DNA of 64,000 nt from an uncultured Rhodobiaceae bacterium (lineage in GTDB: Bacteria; Pseudomonadota; Alphaproteobacteria; RS24), in NCBI GenBank assembly GCA_937876775.1, contig CALEFA010000070.1, forward strand, positions 1 to 64,000, read 5' to 3'. The notes below the pieces were generated by a model. It saw only the letters and a list, made by a program, of their open reading frames with translations, was not told where the DNA came from and made no database searches. Positions 48,096 to 60,082 of this stretch are shown here, one piece after another (the first letter of the stretch is position 1; every line of letters begins with the position of its first letter). A program made the translations under genes and the position numbers.

Positions 48096-48523
48096 AGCAA
48101 ATAGGGTGCCATGCCAAGACGAGCCAATTCATCGGCCCGCTCATTGCCCGGGTGCCCAGCATGACCTTTGACCCATTGCCACGTCATTTGATGGCGTTGG
48201 CATTGGGTATCAAGGGCTTGCCATAAATCGACATTCTTGACAGGTTTCTTCGCGGCAGTTTTCCAGCCGCGTTTTTTCCAATTGGCCAGCCAGCTGGTCA
48301 TGCCGTCTTTGACATAAGTGCTGTCGGTGACCAAAGTTACATCACTATTGTCTGGCAAGCTTGCCAAAGCCTCAATAGCGGCTGATAATTCCATGCGATT
48401 ATTGGTGGTCTGGCCCTCACCACCCTTGATTTCGGTTACTTCGTCTGGGCCTTCAATGCGCGCACCCCAACCGCCTGGGCCGGGGTTTCCAGAACACGCG
48501 CCATCAGTGTAAATTACGAACAT
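48092..48523 (-). CDS. rnhA: Ribonuclease HI
   Basis: RNase HI cuts RNA in RNA-DNA hybrids. The 143-residue protein begins [17 protein letters not shown] (first catalytic Asp), has NNRMEL with the catalytic Glu, [10 protein letters not shown] with the second Asp and [14 protein letters not shown] near the C-terminus with the last Asp, plus the basic [13 protein letters not shown] handle region. It is the last gene of ispH-thrB-rnhA; its Shine-Dalgarno lies in the end of thrB. Confidence 0.97.
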   Translation of the reverse strand: MFVIYTDGACSGNPGPGGWGARIEGPDEVTEIKGGEGQTTNNRMELSAAIEALASLPDNSDVTLVTDSTYVKDGMTSWLANWKKRGWKTAAKKPVKNVDLWQALDTQCQRHQMTWQWVKGHAGHPGNERADELARLGMAPYLL

Positions 48524-48524
48524 C

Positions 48525-49499
48525 TCAACTCTCCAAACCGTAATCAGCCGAACTGTTTACATTTTTATGAAACCGCAAACGGCGTAGATAATCCGTCGGG
48601 TTTTTCGGGGTGACCAGCGCATCGGGCTTTTGATGTAGCCAGTCATATAAACGGGTCAACAAAAACCGCATAGCTGCACCGCTGGCCAGAATTGGCAGCG
48701 CCTGTATCTCGGCAGGTGATAATTTGCGGACACTTTGATAGCCTGCCATCAGGGCGCGGGCTTTGGTGATGTTGAAATTAATATCTGCTTCGAAACACCA
48801 AGCGTTAAGCATAATCGCCAAATCATAGGCATAAGCGTCTTCGCAGGCGAAATAAAAATCAATCAAGCCCGACACTTGGTCGTTCAGAAAAAACACATTA
48901 TCGGGAAATAAGTCAGCGTGAATAATGCCGCGCGGCAAATCATGCGGCCACTGGCTAATAATGCGCTGCAATTCAACTTCGATGGTTTGGCTCAATTCTG
49001 GCACTGCCTCATCGGCACGCGGCGCGCATTGGGCAAATAATCCCGGCCATTGCGCGAAGGCGTGGCCATTGACACGGCTCAATTCAAAGCCCGCGCCGGC
49101 CAGATGCATCTGCGCCAAAGCGGCACCCACAGCGCGGCAGTGTTTGGGCTGCGGTGTCGAGACGCTGCGGCCTTCGCGGAAACTGACTAAGGCAGCAGGG
49201 CGCCCAGCCAAATTGCCATATAAGGCGCCGTCATGACGTAAAATTGGTGTTGGGCATTGAATGTCGGCGGCCGCTAAATGCTGCATCAGGCCAAGAAAAA
49301 ATGGCAGATCCTTGGCTTCAACCCCAGTTTCTGTGTCTTCATATAGGGTGAGAATATATTTCGCATCCTGTGTGGTAACCAGATAGTTAGTATTCTGCAC
49401 GCCGGCCTGAATGCCGCGCGCTTCTTTTAACATCGCTATGGGGTAGTCGGCCAAAAAGCCGCTTAATTCCGCATCATCAATTTTTGTATAAACCGCCAT
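48525..49499 (-). CDS. thrB: Homoserine kinase (APH-fold type)
   Basis: This kinase phosphorylates homoserine for threonine synthase. The 324-residue protein belongs to the aminoglycoside-phosphotransferase-like ThrB class of alphaproteobacteria and pseudomonads, not the GHMP class: [13 protein letters not shown] nucleotide loop, [14 protein letters not shown] Brenner motif and [19 protein letters not shown] metal site. Its start overlaps the ispH stop (TAATG), and ispH-thrB-rnhA is a conserved run. The next enzyme, ThrC, is at 43735-45129. Confidence 0.95.
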   Translation of the reverse strand: MAVYTKIDDAELSGFLADYPIAMLKEARGIQAGVQNTNYLVTTQDAKYILTLYEDTETGVEAKDLPFFLGLMQHLAAADIQCPTPILRHDGALYGNLAGRPAALVSFREGRSVSTPQPKHCRAVGAALAQMHLAGAGFELSRVNGHAFAQWPGLFAQCAPRADEAVPELSQTIEVELQRIISQWPHDLPRGIIHADLFPDNVFFLNDQVSGLIDFYFACEDAYAYDLAIMLNAWCFEADINFNITKARALMAGYQSVRKLSPAEIQALPILASGAAMRFLLTRLYDWLHQKPDALVTPKNPTDYLRRLRFHKNVNSSADYGLES

Positions 49500-50428
49500 T
49501 AGTCCTGTCTTAACCCACGTGGCAGCTTAAAGTGAACATTTTCTTCCACCCCATCCAAAATTTTCACACTCAGATCAAAACGCTGTTCAAACGCTGCAAT
49601 AACTTCCTGAATGATGTCCTCCGGTGCCGAGGCGCCAGCCGTAAGCCCGACATGTTGATATTGGCTGACATCATTCCATAAAATATCGTCGGCTTCGCCA
49701 ATCAATCGGGCATCTTGGCAACCGCTGATGCGCGCCACTTCCACCAAACGTTGTGAGTTGGATGAATTAGGCGCACCAATGACCAAAACCATATCAACAG
49801 TTTGTGCTAAATCTTGCACCGCCTGCTGGCGATTGGTTGTGGCATAGCAAATATCTTCTTTGTGTGGCGCTGCAATATCGGGAAACCTTTGTGTCAAAAT
49901 GCCGATAATGTCAGCCGTATCGGCGACGGATAAGGTGGTTTGTGTGGCATAGGCCAGCGGGCCCATCGGTGGCGTCACTTGGCGCGCGTCAGCTTCGGTC
50001 TCGATTAGGCTAATAGCTCCTTCAGGCACTTGTCCCATTGTTCCAATGACCTCTGGATGACCAGCATGCCCGATAAGCAAAATATGCCGCTTTTGTTCAT
50101 AATGGCGCTCGGTCTCAATATGCACTTTGGACACCAGCGGGCAGGTTGCGTCGAGCCAATTAAGGCCGCGCGCGTCGGCTTGTTGCGGCACTGATTTCGG
50201 CACGCCGTGAGCTGAAAAAACAACGGGTCGGTCATCTGGCACTTGCGAGACTTCATCGACAAACACCGCCCCCATGCCCGCTAAACGGTCAACCACACGG
50301 CGGTTATGGACAATTTCGTGACGCACATAGACGGGCGCGCCATATTTTTGCAATGCGCGCTCGACAATCTGCACGGCCCGATCTACTCCGGCGCAAAATC
50401 CGCGCGGTTGGGCGAGGGTCAGTTGCAT
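49499..50428 (-). CDS. ispH: 4-hydroxy-3-methylbut-2-enyl diphosphate reductase
   Basis: IspH performs the last step of the MEP isoprenoid pathway, giving IPP and DMAPP. The three iron-sulfur cysteines are C12 (GFCAGV), C96 (ATCPLV) and C194 (ICYATTNRQ), and the catalytic-region ANSSNSQRL is seen as [10 protein letters not shown]. The ATG at 50428 gives [12 protein letters not shown], matching the family start, with 309 residues; an earlier ATG at 50506 is possible but would add an unsupported extension. It heads ispH-thrB-rnhA and is divergent from the lipoprotein gene. Confidence 0.95.
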   Translation of the reverse strand: MQLTLAQPRGFCAGVDRAVQIVERALQKYGAPVYVRHEIVHNRRVVDRLAGMGAVFVDEVSQVPDDRPVVFSAHGVPKSVPQQADARGLNWLDATCPLVSKVHIETERHYEQKRHILLIGHAGHPEVIGTMGQVPEGAISLIETEADARQVTPPMGPLAYATQTTLSVADTADIIGILTQRFPDIAAPHKEDICYATTNRQQAVQDLAQTVDMVLVIGAPNSSNSQRLVEVARISGCQDARLIGEADDILWNDVSQYQHVGLTAGASAPEDIIQEVIAAFEQRFDLSVKILDGVEENVHFKLPRGLRQD

Positions 50429-50576
50429 GGATGGCTTGTTTGTCGGCGAGGTTGGCACGGGGTTCCTGACTGTTACGTTGAGACAGATAAATAATGACCT
50501 ATGCATGGGTTCTGCGCAAACACATATCGGAGGTTTAGGCTTGCGTCAAAGCGCGCACAGGGGTAACAAAATACCT

Positions 50577-51062
50577 ATGAAAATTTTGTATCCTCGTCAC
50601 ATGTTAATTCTCATCTTGCTTCCTTTTCTTGCCGCTTGCGGCGCTTCGGAGAGCCTTACGAGAAGTCAATGTCCACCGATTTATCTCCTGTCGACAGCTG
50701 AAGTGCTGCCAGTGGATAATGCCGAAGTGGCGCGTCTGACAGATGTTGGAATCGCCTGTGCAAAAGACACAGATGCAGGGGTGTTTTTGGCCGAGGTCAG
50801 AGTTTCGGGCGCGGCACAGGCTAATGATGTGCGCCTGCCTATATTTATCGCCGTGCTGTCGGCTGAGGGGCAAGTGATCGCTCGCAGTCAAACAGTGATT
50901 GAGGCAGATGCGGGCAGTTTTTCGGAAAAACTATCAGATGTTGAGTATGGCAAAATCGACGACGGCCCAAAAGCCAATCGTTTGGTTGTTGGGTTTGTCC
51001 TCAACGAGGCGCAATTATTGCAAAATCGCGAAGGCTGGCTGAAAGCCATGGGACTCAAATAG
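50577..51062 (+). CDS. Putative lipoprotein of unknown function
   Basis: I do not recognise a family. The 161-residue protein starts MKILYPRHMLILILLPFLAACG, a lipoprotein signal with lipobox LAAC, so it should be lipid-anchored in the envelope. The mature part holds two more cysteines (SQCPPIY and GIACAKD) and a C-terminal strand-rich region ending VGFVLNEAQLL. The start is chosen at the ATG before the signal; the frame stays open upstream but into ispH's start region. It lies between divergent ispH and the glycine riboswitch promoter. Confidence 0.65.
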   Translation: MKILYPRHMLILILLPFLAACGASESLTRSQCPPIYLLSTAEVLPVDNAEVARLTDVGIACAKDTDAGVFLAEVRVSGAAQANDVRLPIFIAVLSAEGQVIARSQTVIEADAGSFSEKLSDVEYGKIDDGPKANRLVVGFVLNEAQLLQNREGWLKAMGLK

Positions 51063-51122
51063 CCATTCCCCGGCCGCCGGTGTTTCATACACAGTTTTTT
51101 AAGATGATTTTTTTTACAGAGT

Positions 51123-51150
51123 TTGACTCCGGACGACTCTGACGTATTTT
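51123..51150 (+). promoter_or_regulatory. Promoter of the glycine riboswitch-gcv operon
   Basis: TTGACT at 51123-51128 and TATTTT at 51145-51150 are spaced by 16 bases, close to the sigma-70 consensus. Transcription would begin near 51157, just before the first aptamer. A CCGG-rich hairpin and a T6 run at 51071-51100 upstream may end the lipoprotein transcript, but the stem is short. Confidence 0.55.
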
Positions 51151-51159
51151 ATGAGAACA

Positions 51160-51340
51160 GATGACCCGCACGGGAGAAGCTGTCTTTACGACAGTGCCGA
51201 AGGAGCAACCGCTCTCGGAAACTCTCAGGCAAAAGGACCGTGTGGCGATGTAACTCTGGAAAGCAGATCCATTGGATCTCACCGACGGGGTAAGGCATAG
51301 TAAATGCCGAAATCTCTCAGGTTCAAGCGACAGAGGAGAG
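51160..51340 (+). promoter_or_regulatory. Tandem glycine riboswitch
   Basis: Two glycine aptamers follow one another ahead of gcvT. The first (about 51160-51243) has CGGGAGAAGC, GCCGAAGGAGCAA and CTCTCAGGCAAAAGGACCG; the second (about 51252-51336) has CTCTGGAAAGC, CACCGACGGGGTAAG and CTCTCAGGTTCAAGCGACAGAGG-like cores, split by a GCGATGTAA linker of the kind that forms the interdomain kink-turn. Known glycine riboswitches of this type turn on glycine cleavage genes when glycine is plentiful. The expression platform lies in 51337-51382 next to the gcvT ribosome site; I could not decide between transcriptional and translational control. Confidence 0.94.
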
Positions 51341-51382
51341 CGTGGATTGGAATGAACCAGTCTATGTTTTTGGAGTCGCGCT

Positions 51383-52516
51383 TTGACAAACGAAAACTCA
51401 CCCTCCGAGCCGGTTTTGCAGCGCACGCCGTTGCATGGCTTGCATATTGAACAAGGTGCCAAAATGGTGCCTTTCGCTGGCTATGATATGCCGGTGCAAT
51501 ATGGCTTGGGGGTTTTGGGTGAGCATTTACATACGCGCGAAAAAGCCGGTCTGTTTGATGTCTCGCATATGGGCCAAGCCCGCCTTGTGCCGCTCAACCC
51601 CGAAGATGACGCGGCGGTTTTATTCGAACAATTAGTGCCCGGTGGCATTCAAACGCTGAAACATGGGCATATTCGCTATAGCCAATTAACCAATGACCAA
51701 GGCGGCATTCGCGATGATTTAATGGCCACGCGGTTTGGTCATGAATTGTGGCTGGTGGTTAATGCTGCCTGCAAACAAGATGATTTCGCCCATATCGCAT
51801 CGTGCCTCAGTGGCCACGCGACGCTTGAGGTTCAAGATCGCGCGCTAATAGCTCTGCAGGGGCCGGAAGCGGTCACGGTTCTGGCACGGTTTATCGACGG
51901 GGCTGCCGATTTGCGCTTCATGCAAGCCGCTTGGCTAAGCTGGCAGGGCGCCGATGTCCTAGTCTCGCGCTGCGGCTATACAGGCGAGGATGGTTTTGAA
52001 ATTTCAATTGCCAATCAACAGGCTGAAGCTTTTGCCTCGGCGCTTTTGGCGGAAACTGAAGTTGAAGCGATTGGCCTTGGTGCCCGCGATAGTTTGCGTC
52101 TTGAAGCCGGTCTCTGCCTCTATGGTCATGATATTGACACCAGCACGACGCCGGCAGAAGCCGATCTTCTATGGTCGGTGCCCAAGCGCCGCCGCGAGGA
52201 AGCGAATTTTCCTGGCGCGGCGATTGTTAATCAACAAATTAGCGATGGCGTGCGCCGCCGACGTGTTGGCATTCAACCGCAAGGCCGCGCACCGGCTCGC
52301 GAGGGCACAGAGGTGCAAAACAGCGCCGGTCAGACCATTGGTACGATCACCAGCGGCGGCTTTGCCCCCAGTCTTGGGGCGCCAATTGCCATGGGATATG
52401 TCGCTGCCGAAGCCAGTCAAATTGGAACCGAAGTTCAGTTAATCGTGCGGGGTAAGCCGATGCCCGCCATTGTCACCGCACTACCATTTGTGCCGCAACG
52501 CTATGCTAAGGGATAG
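51383..52516 (+). CDS. gcvT: Glycine cleavage system T protein (aminomethyltransferase)
   Basis: GcvT transfers the methylene group from lipoyl-bound aminomethyl to tetrahydrofolate and frees ammonia. The 377-residue protein shows LHGLHIEQGAKMVPFAGYDMPVQY, FDVSHMGQ, SRCGYTGEDGFEI and the C-terminal beta-barrel GTITSGGFAPSLG-AIAMGYV type region. The start is TTG with GGAG seven bases upstream; no ATG exists nearby in frame that keeps the N-terminus. It is first in the riboswitch-controlled gcvT-gcvH-gcvPA-gcvPB operon. Confidence 0.95.
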   Translation: MTNENSPSEPVLQRTPLHGLHIEQGAKMVPFAGYDMPVQYGLGVLGEHLHTREKAGLFDVSHMGQARLVPLNPEDDAAVLFEQLVPGGIQTLKHGHIRYSQLTNDQGGIRDDLMATRFGHELWLVVNAACKQDDFAHIASCLSGHATLEVQDRALIALQGPEAVTVLARFIDGAADLRFMQAAWLSWQGADVLVSRCGYTGEDGFEISIANQQAEAFASALLAETEVEAIGLGARDSLRLEAGLCLYGHDIDTSTTPAEADLLWSVPKRRREEANFPGAAIVNQQISDGVRRRRVGIQPQGRAPAREGTEVQNSAGQTIGTITSGGFAPSLGAPIAMGYVAAEASQIGTEVQLIVRGKPMPAIVTALPFVPQRYAKG

Positions 52517-52519
52517 AAA

Positions 52520-52894
52520 ATGAGCAAAAAATTTACCAAAGACCATGAGTGGATCAGCCTTGATGGCGATATTGCAACCGTTGGCATCACCGCCTATGCG
52601 CAAGAGCAATTGGGTGACGTCGTGTTTGTCGAAGTGCCTGAAGCCGGCCGCCAAGTGTCGCAGGGAGACGACGCGGCGGTGGTTGAAAGTGTAAAAGCGG
52701 CGAGTGAAGTTTACGCGCCCTTGAGTGGGGAAGTGGTCGAGGGCAATGGCGCCTTGGAAGCCAATCCTGAACTTGTCAATCAGTCACCAGACGAAGACGG
52801 CTGGTTTTTCAAAATGACATTATCCGACGCTGGTCAATTGGACGAGCTGATGGATGAGGCGGCCTATCAGGCCTTTGTGAAGGAGCTTGGCTAA
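52520..52894 (+). CDS. gcvH: Glycine cleavage system H protein
   Basis: GcvH is the lipoylated shuttle between the P, T and L proteins. The 124-residue protein begins [13 protein letters not shown] and carries the lipoyl lysine K59 in [13 protein letters not shown], with the conserved [14 protein letters not shown] helix and GWFFKM strand. It lies three bases after gcvT and its stop overlaps the gcvPA start (TAATG). Lipoylation genes are not in the window. Confidence 0.97.
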   Translation: MSKKFTKDHEWISLDGDIATVGITAYAQEQLGDVVFVEVPEAGRQVSQGDDAAVVESVKAASEVYAPLSGEVVEGNGALEANPELVNQSPDEDGWFFKMTLSDAGQLDELMDEAAYQAFVKELG

Positions 52895-54243
52895 TGCGCT
52901 ATTTACCGCTTACTCAAACCGATCGCCAAGACATGCTGGCGACGATTGGTGCGGCGTCGGTTGATGATTTATTCGTCGACGTGCCGCATGCGGCCCACCG
53001 TGCTGAGAATGTAGACCTGCCCCGCCATCAAAGCGAAATGCAGGTCGAGCGGCAATTGGCGGCGATGGCAAATAAAAACACCAGCGCCTCGCAGGTGCCG
53101 TTCTTCTGCGGCGCCGGTGCTTATAAACACCATGTGCCGGCCACGGTTGACCATATTATTCAACGTTCTGAGTTTCTCACCAGCTACACGCCCTATCAGC
53201 CTGAGATTACCCAAGGCACGCTCCAATATTTATTTGAGTTCCAAACCCAAGTGTCAGAATTGACCGGCATGCCGGTGGCCAATGCGTCCATGTATGATGG
53301 CTCGACCGCCGCCGCCGAAGCCGTGCTTATGGCGCATCGGGTAACCCGCAAAACGCGGGCGGTATTATCTGGTCGTTTGCATCCGCATTACACCGCGGTG
53401 ATTGAAAACCTATCAGAAATGGGTGGTTTCCATGTTGCGCAAACGCCGTTGCAGTTTGATGATTTGGGCAATGATGATGTCTTGGCAATGATTGATGACG
53501 ACACCTCATGCGTGGTTATTCAAAACCCTGATTTCTTCGGCAATGTTTCAGATTTCTCGGCCTTGGCCGCAAAAGTGCAGGAAAAAGGTTGTTTGCTGAT
53601 TGCCGTTGTGCCGGAAGTGCTATCGCTGGGCTTATTGAAACGCCCGGGCGATATGGGCGCCGATATCGTGGTGGGCGAGGGGCAAAGCCTTGGTAATGGT
53701 TTGAATTTTGGCGGCCCTTATGTCGGCCTGTTTGCCGCGCGCGAAAAACACATACGGCAAATGCCCGGTCGGCTATGCGGCGAAACCGTCGATGCTGATG
53801 GCAAGCGCGGTTTTGTGCTGACACTATCGACGCGCGAACAGCATATTCGCCGTGATAAGGCGACCTCAAATATTTGCACCAATTCGGGCCTGTGCTCTCT
53901 GGCCTTCACCGCCCATATGACGCTGCTTGGCGGGCAAGGTTTGCGGCATTTGAGCAAACTCAATCACGCTCGTGCGGTGCAACTGGTTGAGGCTCTGACG
54001 TCGGTCGACGGGGTGAGCTTGATCAATCGTGCTTTCTTTAATGAATTCGCCATAAGACTGCCGCGGCCTGCCAATGAGGTTGTTGAAGCCTTGGCCGATA
54101 AAGGCGTTTTAGGGGGTGTGCCGGCATCGCGCTTGCTTCCGCATGGCCATGTCGATGACGTGCTGATTGTGGCGGCAACGGAAGTGACCACAGACGAAGA
54201 TATAGTCGCCTATCAACAGGCTTTGCAGGAGGTGTTATCATGA
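52894..54243 (+). CDS. gcvPA: Glycine dehydrogenase (decarboxylating) subunit 1
   Basis: This is the alpha half of the split P protein, which with GcvPB decarboxylates glycine. The 449-residue protein shows [56 protein letters not shown] and the C-terminal domain [20 protein letters not shown]. The two-subunit P protein is common in alphaproteobacteria and Gram-positives. The start lies within the gcvH stop and its end overlaps gcvPB by four bases. Confidence 0.96.
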   Translation: MRYLPLTQTDRQDMLATIGAASVDDLFVDVPHAAHRAENVDLPRHQSEMQVERQLAAMANKNTSASQVPFFCGAGAYKHHVPATVDHIIQRSEFLTSYTPYQPEITQGTLQYLFEFQTQVSELTGMPVANASMYDGSTAAAEAVLMAHRVTRKTRAVLSGRLHPHYTAVIENLSEMGGFHVAQTPLQFDDLGNDDVLAMIDDDTSCVVIQNPDFFGNVSDFSALAAKVQEKGCLLIAVVPEVLSLGLLKRPGDMGADIVVGEGQSLGNGLNFGGPYVGLFAAREKHIRQMPGRLCGETVDADGKRGFVLTLSTREQHIRRDKATSNICTNSGLCSLAFTAHMTLLGGQGLRHLSKLNHARAVQLVEALTSVDGVSLINRAFFNEFAIRLPRPANEVVEALADKGVLGGVPASRLLPHGHVDDVLIVAATEVTTDEDIVAYQQALQEVLS

Positions 54244-55787
54244 GCACGACGAAGCAAACATATTCCGGCAATCAAGGGCTGGTTCTTGAAGAAGCACTGA
54301 TTTTCGAAATTGGTGTGGTCTCGAAATGTGGTGTCGATATGGAAGCGATTCCCGACACTGGCTCGATGCTGGGTGATTGCGCGGCTGAGCAAGCGGTCGA
54401 TTTGCCTGGCTTGAGCGAGCCAGAAGCAATGCGCCATTATGTGCGCCTGAGCCAGAAAAACCACTCAATTGATGCGGGACTTTATCCGCTCGGCTCATGC
54501 ACAATGAAGCACAATCCGCGCTTGAACGAGAAAATGGCGCGCCTACCGGGCTTTGGTGACATCCACCCCTTGCAACCACAATCAAGCGTGCAGGGAGCTT
54601 TGCAATTAATGGATACGCTGGCCCATTGGCTAAAAACGCTGACCGGTATGCCAGCGGTGGCGTTGTCGCCAAAAGCGGGAGCTCATGGCGAGCTTTGCGG
54701 CATGATGGCGATCCGCGCGGCGATTGAAGCCAAAGGTGAATTGGAAACGCGTAAACGCGTGCTGGTACCTGAATCGGCGCATGGCACCAATCCGGCAACA
54801 GCCGCTCTTTTGGGCTTTAAGGTTGATGGCATTCCTGCCGATGCTGACGGGCGGGTTGATTTGCAAGCCTTCAAAGCCAAGTTGAACGAAAACGGTGGCC
54901 AAGACGTCGCCGCTATTATGCTCACCAACCCAAACACATGCGGCTTGTTCGAGCGCGATATTATCGAGATAGCTGATGCGCTGCATGAAGTGGGGGGCTA
55001 TTTCTACTGTGATGGCGCCAATTTCAACGCCATTGTTGGCCGTGTGCGGCCCGGCGATTTGGGGGTTGATGCAATGCATATTAATTTGCACAAAACTTTC
55101 TCGACCCCACATGGCGGCGGTGGCCCAGGTTCTGGCCCGACCGTTTTGTCAGATCGTCTCGCCGCCTTTGCGCCGCTTCCTTTTGTGGTGGATGACGGCG
55201 ATGGCTTCAAACTCATTGAGGATGCCAGCCAAACCGATCAGCCAAGTTTTGGTCGCATGGTGGCGTTTCACGGACAGATGGGCATGTTTGTCCGCGCCCT
55301 GTCTTACATGATGAGCCATGGTTCCGACGGTCTACGGCAGGTCGCCGAGGATGCGGTTCTCAATGCCAATTACGTGCTGGCCAGTTTGAAAGATTTGATG
55401 AGCGCGCCATTCAATGGCCCGTGCATGCACGAAGCACTTTTCGACGATGGCTTTTTGAAAGGCACGGGCATTGATACGCTTGATTTTGCAAAAGCGATGA
55501 TTGACGAGGGCTATCACCCAATGACCATGTATTTCCCGCTGGTGGTTCATGGCGCCATGTTGATTGAACCAACTGAAACCGAAAGCAAAGCAACGCTCGA
55601 TTTGTTCATTGGCACCATGTGCGATTTGGTGGCCGGTGCGAAATCCGGTGATCTTGCACGCTTCAAACAAGCCCCTGAACTGGCCCCGCGACGGCGTCTC
55701 GATGAAACGCTGGCGGCGCGCAATCCGGTGTTGCGCTGGCGCCAGCCTGAGCCAGATGCGCAAGTGACGGGTCAAGCGGCCGAGTAG
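54240..55787 (+). CDS. gcvPB: Glycine dehydrogenase (decarboxylating) subunit 2
   Basis: This is the beta half of the P protein and holds the PLP cofactor. The Schiff-base lysine is in [18 protein letters not shown] near residue 283, with the earlier [12 protein letters not shown] and [16 protein letters not shown] motifs and the late [23 protein letters not shown] segment. At 515 residues it is normal length. It starts inside the gcvPA end (ATGA). rnhB follows four bases later. Confidence 0.96.
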   Translation: MSTTKQTYSGNQGLVLEEALIFEIGVVSKCGVDMEAIPDTGSMLGDCAAEQAVDLPGLSEPEAMRHYVRLSQKNHSIDAGLYPLGSCTMKHNPRLNEKMARLPGFGDIHPLQPQSSVQGALQLMDTLAHWLKTLTGMPAVALSPKAGAHGELCGMMAIRAAIEAKGELETRKRVLVPESAHGTNPATAALLGFKVDGIPADADGRVDLQAFKAKLNENGGQDVAAIMLTNPNTCGLFERDIIEIADALHEVGGYFYCDGANFNAIVGRVRPGDLGVDAMHINLHKTFSTPHGGGGPGSGPTVLSDRLAAFAPLPFVVDDGDGFKLIEDASQTDQPSFGRMVAFHGQMGMFVRALSYMMSHGSDGLRQVAEDAVLNANYVLASLKDLMSAPFNGPCMHEALFDDGFLKGTGIDTLDFAKAMIDEGYHPMTMYFPLVVHGAMLIEPTETESKATLDLFIGTMCDLVAGAKSGDLARFKQAPELAPRRRLDETLAARNPVLRWRQPEPDAQVTGQAAE

Positions 55788-55791
55788 CCGT

Positions 55792-56394
55792 ATGGCGCTG
55801 AATTGGCAGCTTGAATTTGACCAAGGCTGGCCTGATGTGCCGGTGTGCGGCGTCGATGAAGCCGGACGCGGCCCATGGGCAGGGCCGGTCACGGCGGCAG
55901 CGATTGTGTTGCCAGCCGGTTTTGATCTGGGCGTGGATGACAGTAAAAAACTGACGGAGAAAACCCGCGAGCGTCTGTTCGACGATTTACTGCGCCTGCC
56001 GCATGGCATTGGTTTTGCCAGCGTCGAAGAGATTGATGAGATGAATATTTTGCAGGCGACATTTTTAGCCATGCGGCGCGCCGTCGAAGCCATGTCGGTG
56101 ACCCCGGCTTATATTTTGGTTGATGGCAATCGTTTGCCGGCATGGGATTATCCATCGCAAGCGATTATTGGTGGCGATGGCGTGTCCCCGTCTATCGCTG
56201 CGGCTTCGATTTTGGCGAAAGTCGCGCGCGACCGCTTGATGCGGCAATTGCATGGAGCATTTCCGCAATATGGTTGGGCCAGCAATAAAGGTTATGGGGC
56301 CAAAGCCCATAGCGAGGGTCTGGCGCAACATGGGGTGAGCCCGCATCACCGAAAATCCTATGCACCAATCCGCAAGATATTGGGGCAAGAATAG
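55792..56394 (+). CDS. rnhB: Ribonuclease HII
   Basis: RNase HII removes single ribonucleotides and RNA primers from DNA. The 200-residue protein has the signature VCGVDEAGRGPWAGPVTAAA with catalytic Asp and Glu, DDSKKLTEKTRE, VDGNRLP with the third Asp and SIAAASILAKVARDRLM, ending in HGVSPHHRKSYAP. It follows gcvPB by four bases and precedes ccrM; rnhB next to ccrM is known in other alphaproteobacteria. Confidence 0.97.
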   Translation: MALNWQLEFDQGWPDVPVCGVDEAGRGPWAGPVTAAAIVLPAGFDLGVDDSKKLTEKTRERLFDDLLRLPHGIGFASVEEIDEMNILQATFLAMRRAVEAMSVTPAYILVDGNRLPAWDYPSQAIIGGDGVSPSIAAASILAKVARDRLMRQLHGAFPQYGWASNKGYGAKAHSEGLAQHGVSPHHRKSYAPIRKILGQE

Positions 56395-56444
56395 GCGAAA
56401 CACCCCCTATATAGCCCCTGTGGGCTCCTTTGTGGATAAGATGA

Positions 56445-58663
<2,219 letters not shown>

Positions 58664-58707
58664 TGTGCTATGCTAACCAAAATTAACTGAGGAGCAAGTC
58701 GCCAAAA

Positions 58708-59226
58708 ATGGCCACGAAACCACCTGAATTCAAACGCGATATTCCAGCGACTCAACCAGCACGCGGTTTTCAAGGTCGGTCGGTTGGTGCGGTGTTGGGC
58801 AAGATTATTGCTCCGACCATGCGCAAGCGCGGTTTTCGCGAAATTGATATTTTGGCGCATTGGCCAAATATTGTTGGAGAGCATATTGCCGCTTTGTCTT
58901 GCCCAGAGCGAATTAGTCGGCGTGGCGCTGATGGCGCGGTTTTGCTGGTTCGCGTCGAAGGCGCCATGGCTTTGGAAGTGCAGCACATGTCGCCGTTGAT
59001 TCTCGAACGCCTTAATCAGCATTACGGGGCTGGCTCCATTGCCAAAATATCAATCATTCAAGGGCCATTGCCTTTGGCGCCGCCTCAAAAGAAAAATCGG
59101 GCGCCGGACGCTGATGAGCTGGCCGAGGCAGAAAAAGCCTTGGTTGCTCTTCCGAGTGGTCGATTGAAACAGGCTTTGGCTCGATTGGGCGCGCGTATTG
59201 CCCGCCGCGAAAAGGCTGGCGGGTAA
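58708..59226 (+). CDS. DUF721 / DciA-like protein
   Basis: This 172-residue protein matches the DUF721 family: IIAPTMRKRGFREIDILAHWPNIVGEHIAALSCPERI and the later LLVRVEGAMALEVQHM with LERLNQHYG. DciA, the family's characterised branch, loads the replicative helicase in bacteria without DnaC or DnaI-type loaders; alphaproteobacterial DUF721 proteins are its probable equivalents. The C-terminal 60 residues are charged and probably disordered. It heads a plus-strand run followed by dsbA and smc. Confidence 0.86.
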   Translation: MATKPPEFKRDIPATQPARGFQGRSVGAVLGKIIAPTMRKRGFREIDILAHWPNIVGEHIAALSCPERISRRGADGAVLLVRVEGAMALEVQHMSPLILERLNQHYGAGSIAKISIIQGPLPLAPPQKKNRAPDADELAEAEKALVALPSGRLKQALARLGARIARREKAGG

Positions 59227-59357
59227 AAGTTTTCCACAAGCGCGGGCAAAAGCCGTTGTTTAGCTCCCGCGAATGGCGTCGGCTGGTTTATACTGGAATC
59301 ATCAAGTCGATTCGGTTGCCCTGCGCGGCGTATTGGCGAGTATTGCAGGAGAATTAA

Positions 59358-60068
59358 ATGTCACAACAAAATAAAATCATCATCGGCGTTCTCGTCGCAG
59401 TACTTATTTTGCTTGGTGCGTATATGTTGGCACCATCGCAAGACCAACAGGCTGAAAACCTTGCCTCCGGCGCCACTGTACAAGATTCATCACCAGCCGA
59501 AGTCGCCGGTGATTTGGGTGCTCTTGATCGCCCCAACCCGCTTGGCGAAATTGAACTGGGCGACCCAAATGCGCCAGTAACAATTGTCGAATATTCGTCT
59601 CTAACCTGCGGCCACTGCGGTGCTTTTCACACCAAGACATTGCCTCTATTGAAAGAAAAATATGTCGAAAAAGGTTTAGTGCGTTTTAAGTTCCGGCCAT
59701 TCCCATTCGACTCATACGCCACCGCCGGCGCAATGTTGGCGCAATGCGTGGCTCCGAAACAGCGCGTGGCGTTCTTAGATATTTTATTCCAGCGTCAAGG
59801 CCAGTGGCTGAGTAGCGAGAAGCCTATTGAGAATTTGCAGTCCTTGGCGCGCCAAGCTGGCCTGTCGGAAGGCGATTTTGTTGTGTGCTTGAAAGACGAG
59901 AACATCTTGAACGGCGTTCGAGAAATGCAAAAAGCGGCTTCAGACGAGCTCGGTGTGCGCTCAACCCCAACCTTCTTCATCAATGGCACCATGCTTGAGG
60001 GCAATCTACCGGTCGAAGAATTTGACGCGTTGATTATTCCTAATCTGCCAGCCGACGCAGCTAATTAA
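59358..60068 (+). CDS. DsbA family thiol-disulfide oxidoreductase
   Basis: This is a 236-residue membrane-anchored periplasmic thioredoxin-fold protein. One helix at residues 7-24 (IIIGVLVAVLILLGAYML) is followed by a linker and a DsbA-like domain with the active site C84-G-H-C87 (SSLTCGHCGAFH), the helical insert, and the cis-proline region RSTPTFFINGTMLEG. It resembles the DsbA/BdbD group (Thioredoxin_4) rather than E. coli DsbA and could oxidise or isomerise exported proteins. AGGAG lies ahead of the ATG, and TATACT at 59289-59294 could be a -10 element. smc follows after 14 bases. Confidence 0.92.
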   Translation: MSQQNKIIIGVLVAVLILLGAYMLAPSQDQQAENLASGATVQDSSPAEVAGDLGALDRPNPLGEIELGDPNAPVTIVEYSSLTCGHCGAFHTKTLPLLKEKYVEKGLVRFKFRPFPFDSYATAGAMLAQCVAPKQRVAFLDILFQRQGQWLSSEKPIENLQSLARQAGLSEGDFVVCLKDENILNGVREMQKAASDELGVRSTPTFFINGTMLEGNLPVEEFDALIIPNLPADAAN

Positions 60069-60082
60069 GAGGGGCCAAAGCC

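Noticed and set aside
56409-56426. AGCCC-CTGT-GGGCT hairpin after rnhB considered as terminator
   Set aside because: The stem is only five pairs and the T tract is interrupted (CCTTTGTGG).
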